This document shows, piece after piece, positions 62,383 through 64,000 of a DNA stretch of 64,000 nucleotides. Source of the DNA: Chitinophaga costaii (lineage in GTDB: Bacteria > Bacteroidota > Bacteroidia > Chitinophagales > Chitinophagaceae); the NCBI RefSeq assembly GCF_900094705.1, contig NZ_FMAR01000010.1, positions 1 through 64,000 on the forward strand, read 5' to 3'. Position 1 is the stretch's first letter. Each line of letters starts with the position of its first letter. The position numbers and the translations under genes were made by a program. The notes below the pieces were generated by a model that had not been told where the DNA came from, ran no database searches, and worked only from the letters and a program-made list of their open reading frames with translations.

Positions 62383-62994
62383 CTATAGGGTATTGTATCT
62401 CGCAGTCTCCCTTCGACGTGAGCGGATGCTCTTCTCTACACCCCGAAGAAGCTGCTCGTACGCCGCAACAGGAAAAGTCTGATTGCCCGGCAGTAACGAA
62501 AAATGTTCGCGATACTCCCGCTCAGCAAAGACACGTGCTCGTAAACCGTCCAACGATGACCCAAAAGTAAAAATATGGCAATACTTAGCCGCCAGCAGTT
62601 CGTAGGCTGCCGTCTGTGTTTTGTTACTACCACTTGCCGCCCGATCTATCAGCCCTTGAATGGCTGAACGCTCAGCCACATAATCCATAACATAGTTCAA
62701 TCGTTTAATACGGCTTTCCACTTCCAGCAAATCAACTCCCTGCACTATGCAAGGCACACAACGGATGTCCGTCAACCAACTACCGGTATATCCTAACAAA
62801 TTCAGTGTGGCGGGTTCGATATCGGTCGAAAAGGTCAGCTCGAATAGCAAACGGCCACCTGGTAAATAATAATCCAGACAGAGAGCCGAGGCACTACTCA
62901 GTAAAAACGGTACCATGCCTAACGCCTGGTTCAGTTCCGCAAAACCGTTGACAAAACGGCTGCGCACTTGATCTAATAATTCTTGCGACATCAT
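62383..62994 (-). CDS. Hypothetical protein of the mobile element
   Basis: 203 residues, soluble and mostly helical, without signal peptide. QELLDQVRSRFVNGFAELNQ and LPGGRLLFELTFSTDIEPAT at the front; VESRIKRLNYVMDYVAERSA and YEQLLRGVEKSIRSRRRETA towards the end. A short pair DIRCVPCIVQG holds two cysteines. No family is recognised. It starts 10 bases after the stop of the gene ending in an SSB-like tip, so the two are one transcription unit. Confidence 0.6.
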   Translation of the reverse strand: MMSQELLDQVRSRFVNGFAELNQALGMVPFLLSSASALCLDYYLPGGRLLFELTFSTDIEPATLNLLGYTGSWLTDIRCVPCIVQGVDLLEVESRIKRLNYVMDYVAERSAIQGLIDRAASGSNKTQTAAYELLAAKYCHIFTFGSSLDGLRARVFAEREYREHFSLLPGNQTFPVAAYEQLLRGVEKSIRSRRRETARYNTL

Positions 62995-63004
62995 CGTTAC
63001 TCAT

Positions 63005-64000
63005 TTAGAAAGGTAAATCATCTAGTGGAATAGAGATCGTCTTGTTGGACTGTTGGTTTTTCGGACCATCATTGGCGGCCTCCATTCTTTTTCCAGCCTG
63101 CTGCTGAGACTCCTTTAATGCCTGTTTGGCGGCCAGCTTCTCCGCTTTCAAAGCCGCAGCCATCGGTACTTTCTCCGTTTTTGAATCGGCACTATCAGGC
63201 ACTTTTTGATTTTTTAAATCAACAGCTGCTTTATCCACTTTCAAAGGAGCTGCGTCCACCACTTTCTCCGCATTGATAGCGGCGCTGGTGACCACCGCTG
63301 TGGCTGCTTGTTTATCCCATTCACCGACCCTCTGTTTAATGGTTTGAACAGCAGTGGAAAAATTGTTCGACAGCATTTGCTTTTCCAAGAGATCCACCTG
63401 TGGTATTAACTTATGCTGCAAATTACGGCCATTGTGGTTCAAAAATCGAACCGTATGTAACATAGGATTGGCCGTCACGAACACATTTTCCAACGCACCG
63501 TTTTTTTCATACGAAAAAAAAGTATGCTTCCCATTTTCGATATCTTTGATCTTCTTTTCCATCACATGCTCTGTATTCAATTGTATCAGCGCAAAGCGAT
63601 TCAACACCGTGGCTAAATCAAACTTCGGCTTCTCCACCGTCATGTCTAGCTGTTCAAATTTAGCATCTAAATAGTACTCCTTATGTAAATGCATTTTTTG
63701 CCGCTCACCGTTCTCCTTCACCGCAGTAGGATGCGGTACGATCCATGCCTTATAGGGCCGCAAGTCTTTCAAGGCATTGCCTTCGCCGTCAACACCTCCG
63801 TTAAAGGGGGGAGGCTCTAGTCCCTTTGGCAGCTCATTATTGAAAGGACGGATCTTAAGACGTACCGCCTGCACGGTAGGGTCCATAAACGCACTGGCAT
63901 TATAAATATTCCAACGCTCCGAATACTGTGTAGGAAATGTTTGGGTCTCCATCTTCGGAACGTTGCGCTCCGTTAAGGCCTCAAAGTTGGGAACAATGGC
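63005..64000 (-). CDS. Element protein ending in an SSB-like acidic tip, start outside window
   Basis: The frame is open through the right edge; an ATG at 63952 gives 315 residues but the 16 codons before it also look coding (NFEALTERNVPK), so the true start may be further right. The globular part (about 1-205; PYKAWIVPHPTAVKENGERQ; TANPMLHTVRFLNHNGRNLQ) has no recognised fold. Next is a charged Lys/Ala-rich tail (about 220-300) and the end ISIPLDDLPF. The final DDLPF equals the C-terminal tip of single-stranded DNA-binding proteins, which recruits replication and repair enzymes. The arrangement body-linker-tip also imitates SSB. Confidence 0.6.
   Translation of the reverse strand, partial: AIVPNFEALTERNVPKMETQTFPTQYSERWNIYNASAFMDPTVQAVRLKIRPFNNELPKGLEPPPFNGGVDGEGNALKDLRPYKAWIVPHPTAVKENGERQKMHLHKEYYLDAKFEQLDMTVEKPKFDLATVLNRFALIQLNTEHVMEKKIKDIENGKHTFFSYEKNGALENVFVTANPMLHTVRFLNHNGRNLQHKLIPQVDLLEKQMLSNNFSTAVQTIKQRVGEWDKQAATAVVTSAAINAEKVVDAAPLKVDKAAVDLKNQKVPDSADSKTEKVPMAAALKAEKLAAKQALKESQQQAGKRMEAANDGPKNQQSNKTISIPLDDLPF

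Larger units (their letters stand above)
31914..64000 (+). mobile_element. Integrated mobilisable/conjugative element, left part
   Basis: The element is taken to begin at the 3' end of tRNA-Leu and runs beyond the window. Support: tyrosine recombinase 456 bases from the tRNA, excisionase-like protein, candidate arm sites, hairpin-rich oriT region, MobC-like protein, HUH relaxase, coupling protein and cargo unlike the flanking chromosome. Base composition changes sharply: 33.7-45 kb is far richer in A and T than the chromosome to the left. I did not see a second copy of the tRNA 3' end in the window, so the right end and the transfer pilus genes lie outside. Confidence 0.75.

Overview
The window looks like part of the chromosome of a member of the Bacteroidota, most likely close to Chitinophaga (Chitinophagaceae). 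The basis is two SusC/SusD pairs, each with or near an ECF sigma factor and a FecR anti-sigma factor, a GldA/GldF-GldG type ABC transporter, a DUF4249 lipoprotein, Bacteroidota-type RHS proteins, an exosortase of the XrtN type and a TTTG-N19-TAnnTTTG promoter in front of a tRNA. Assignments are from reading the translated sequence; no database search was run.

Positions 1-3240 (minus strand) are a decayed polymorphic-toxin locus. It holds two RHS core/tip remnants, a third tip scrap joined out of frame, and three broken candidate immunity genes around one intact small membrane protein. Positions 3.5-13.8 kb (minus strand) read ECF sigma, FecR, SusC, SusD, ABC ATPase and a GldF-GldG fusion: a surface uptake system under cell-surface signalling followed by an ABC exporter. 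Positions 14.1-19.1 kb (minus strand) form a tight operon with AdoMet decarboxylase, a zinc-ribbon/DUF4178 protein, a small membrane protein, a membrane-fused spermidine synthase and a FAD amine-oxidase-like protein: a polyamine-type pathway. At 19.3-24.1 kb an AraC regulator is divergent from a TolC-HlyD-MFS tripartite efflux operon.

At 25.9-31.4 kb lies an exosortase (XrtN-like) and its presumed substrate, a membrane protein with a VIT domain and a PEP-CTERM tail. A 1.6-kb insertion sequence with an 8-bp target duplication splits the substrate gene; removing the element restores a perfect frame. A thioesterase and tRNA-Leu(CAG) follow.

From the tRNA to the right edge the window is an integrated mobilisable or conjugative element. 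It starts with direct repeats next to the tRNA, a tyrosine recombinase and an excisionase-like protein. A very AT-rich cargo follows (33.7-45 kb) with SusC/SusD, a TlpA-type thioredoxin, a MauE-like membrane protein, three related small secreted proteins with a conserved cysteine pair, and an AraC regulator with its own CxxC. Next come an ECF sigma/FecR pair and an XRE repressor behind three helically phased operators. Then come three intact genes whose family-defining active parts are lost (ABC ATPase, sigma region 2 only, DNA methyltransferase). A hairpin-rich candidate oriT precedes a MobC-like protein, an HUH relaxase and a VirD4/TraG coupling protein. A second cargo follows (TonB receptor, DUF4249, MG2 protein), then a protein ending in an SSB-like acidic tip. 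The far end of the element is outside the window.

The most unusual parts are the thiol-themed SusCD/TlpA/MauE/small-protein cargo, the run of pseudo-enzymes at 48.4-51.3 kb, the triple phased operator, the clean IS disruption of the exosortase substrate and the RHS graveyard.
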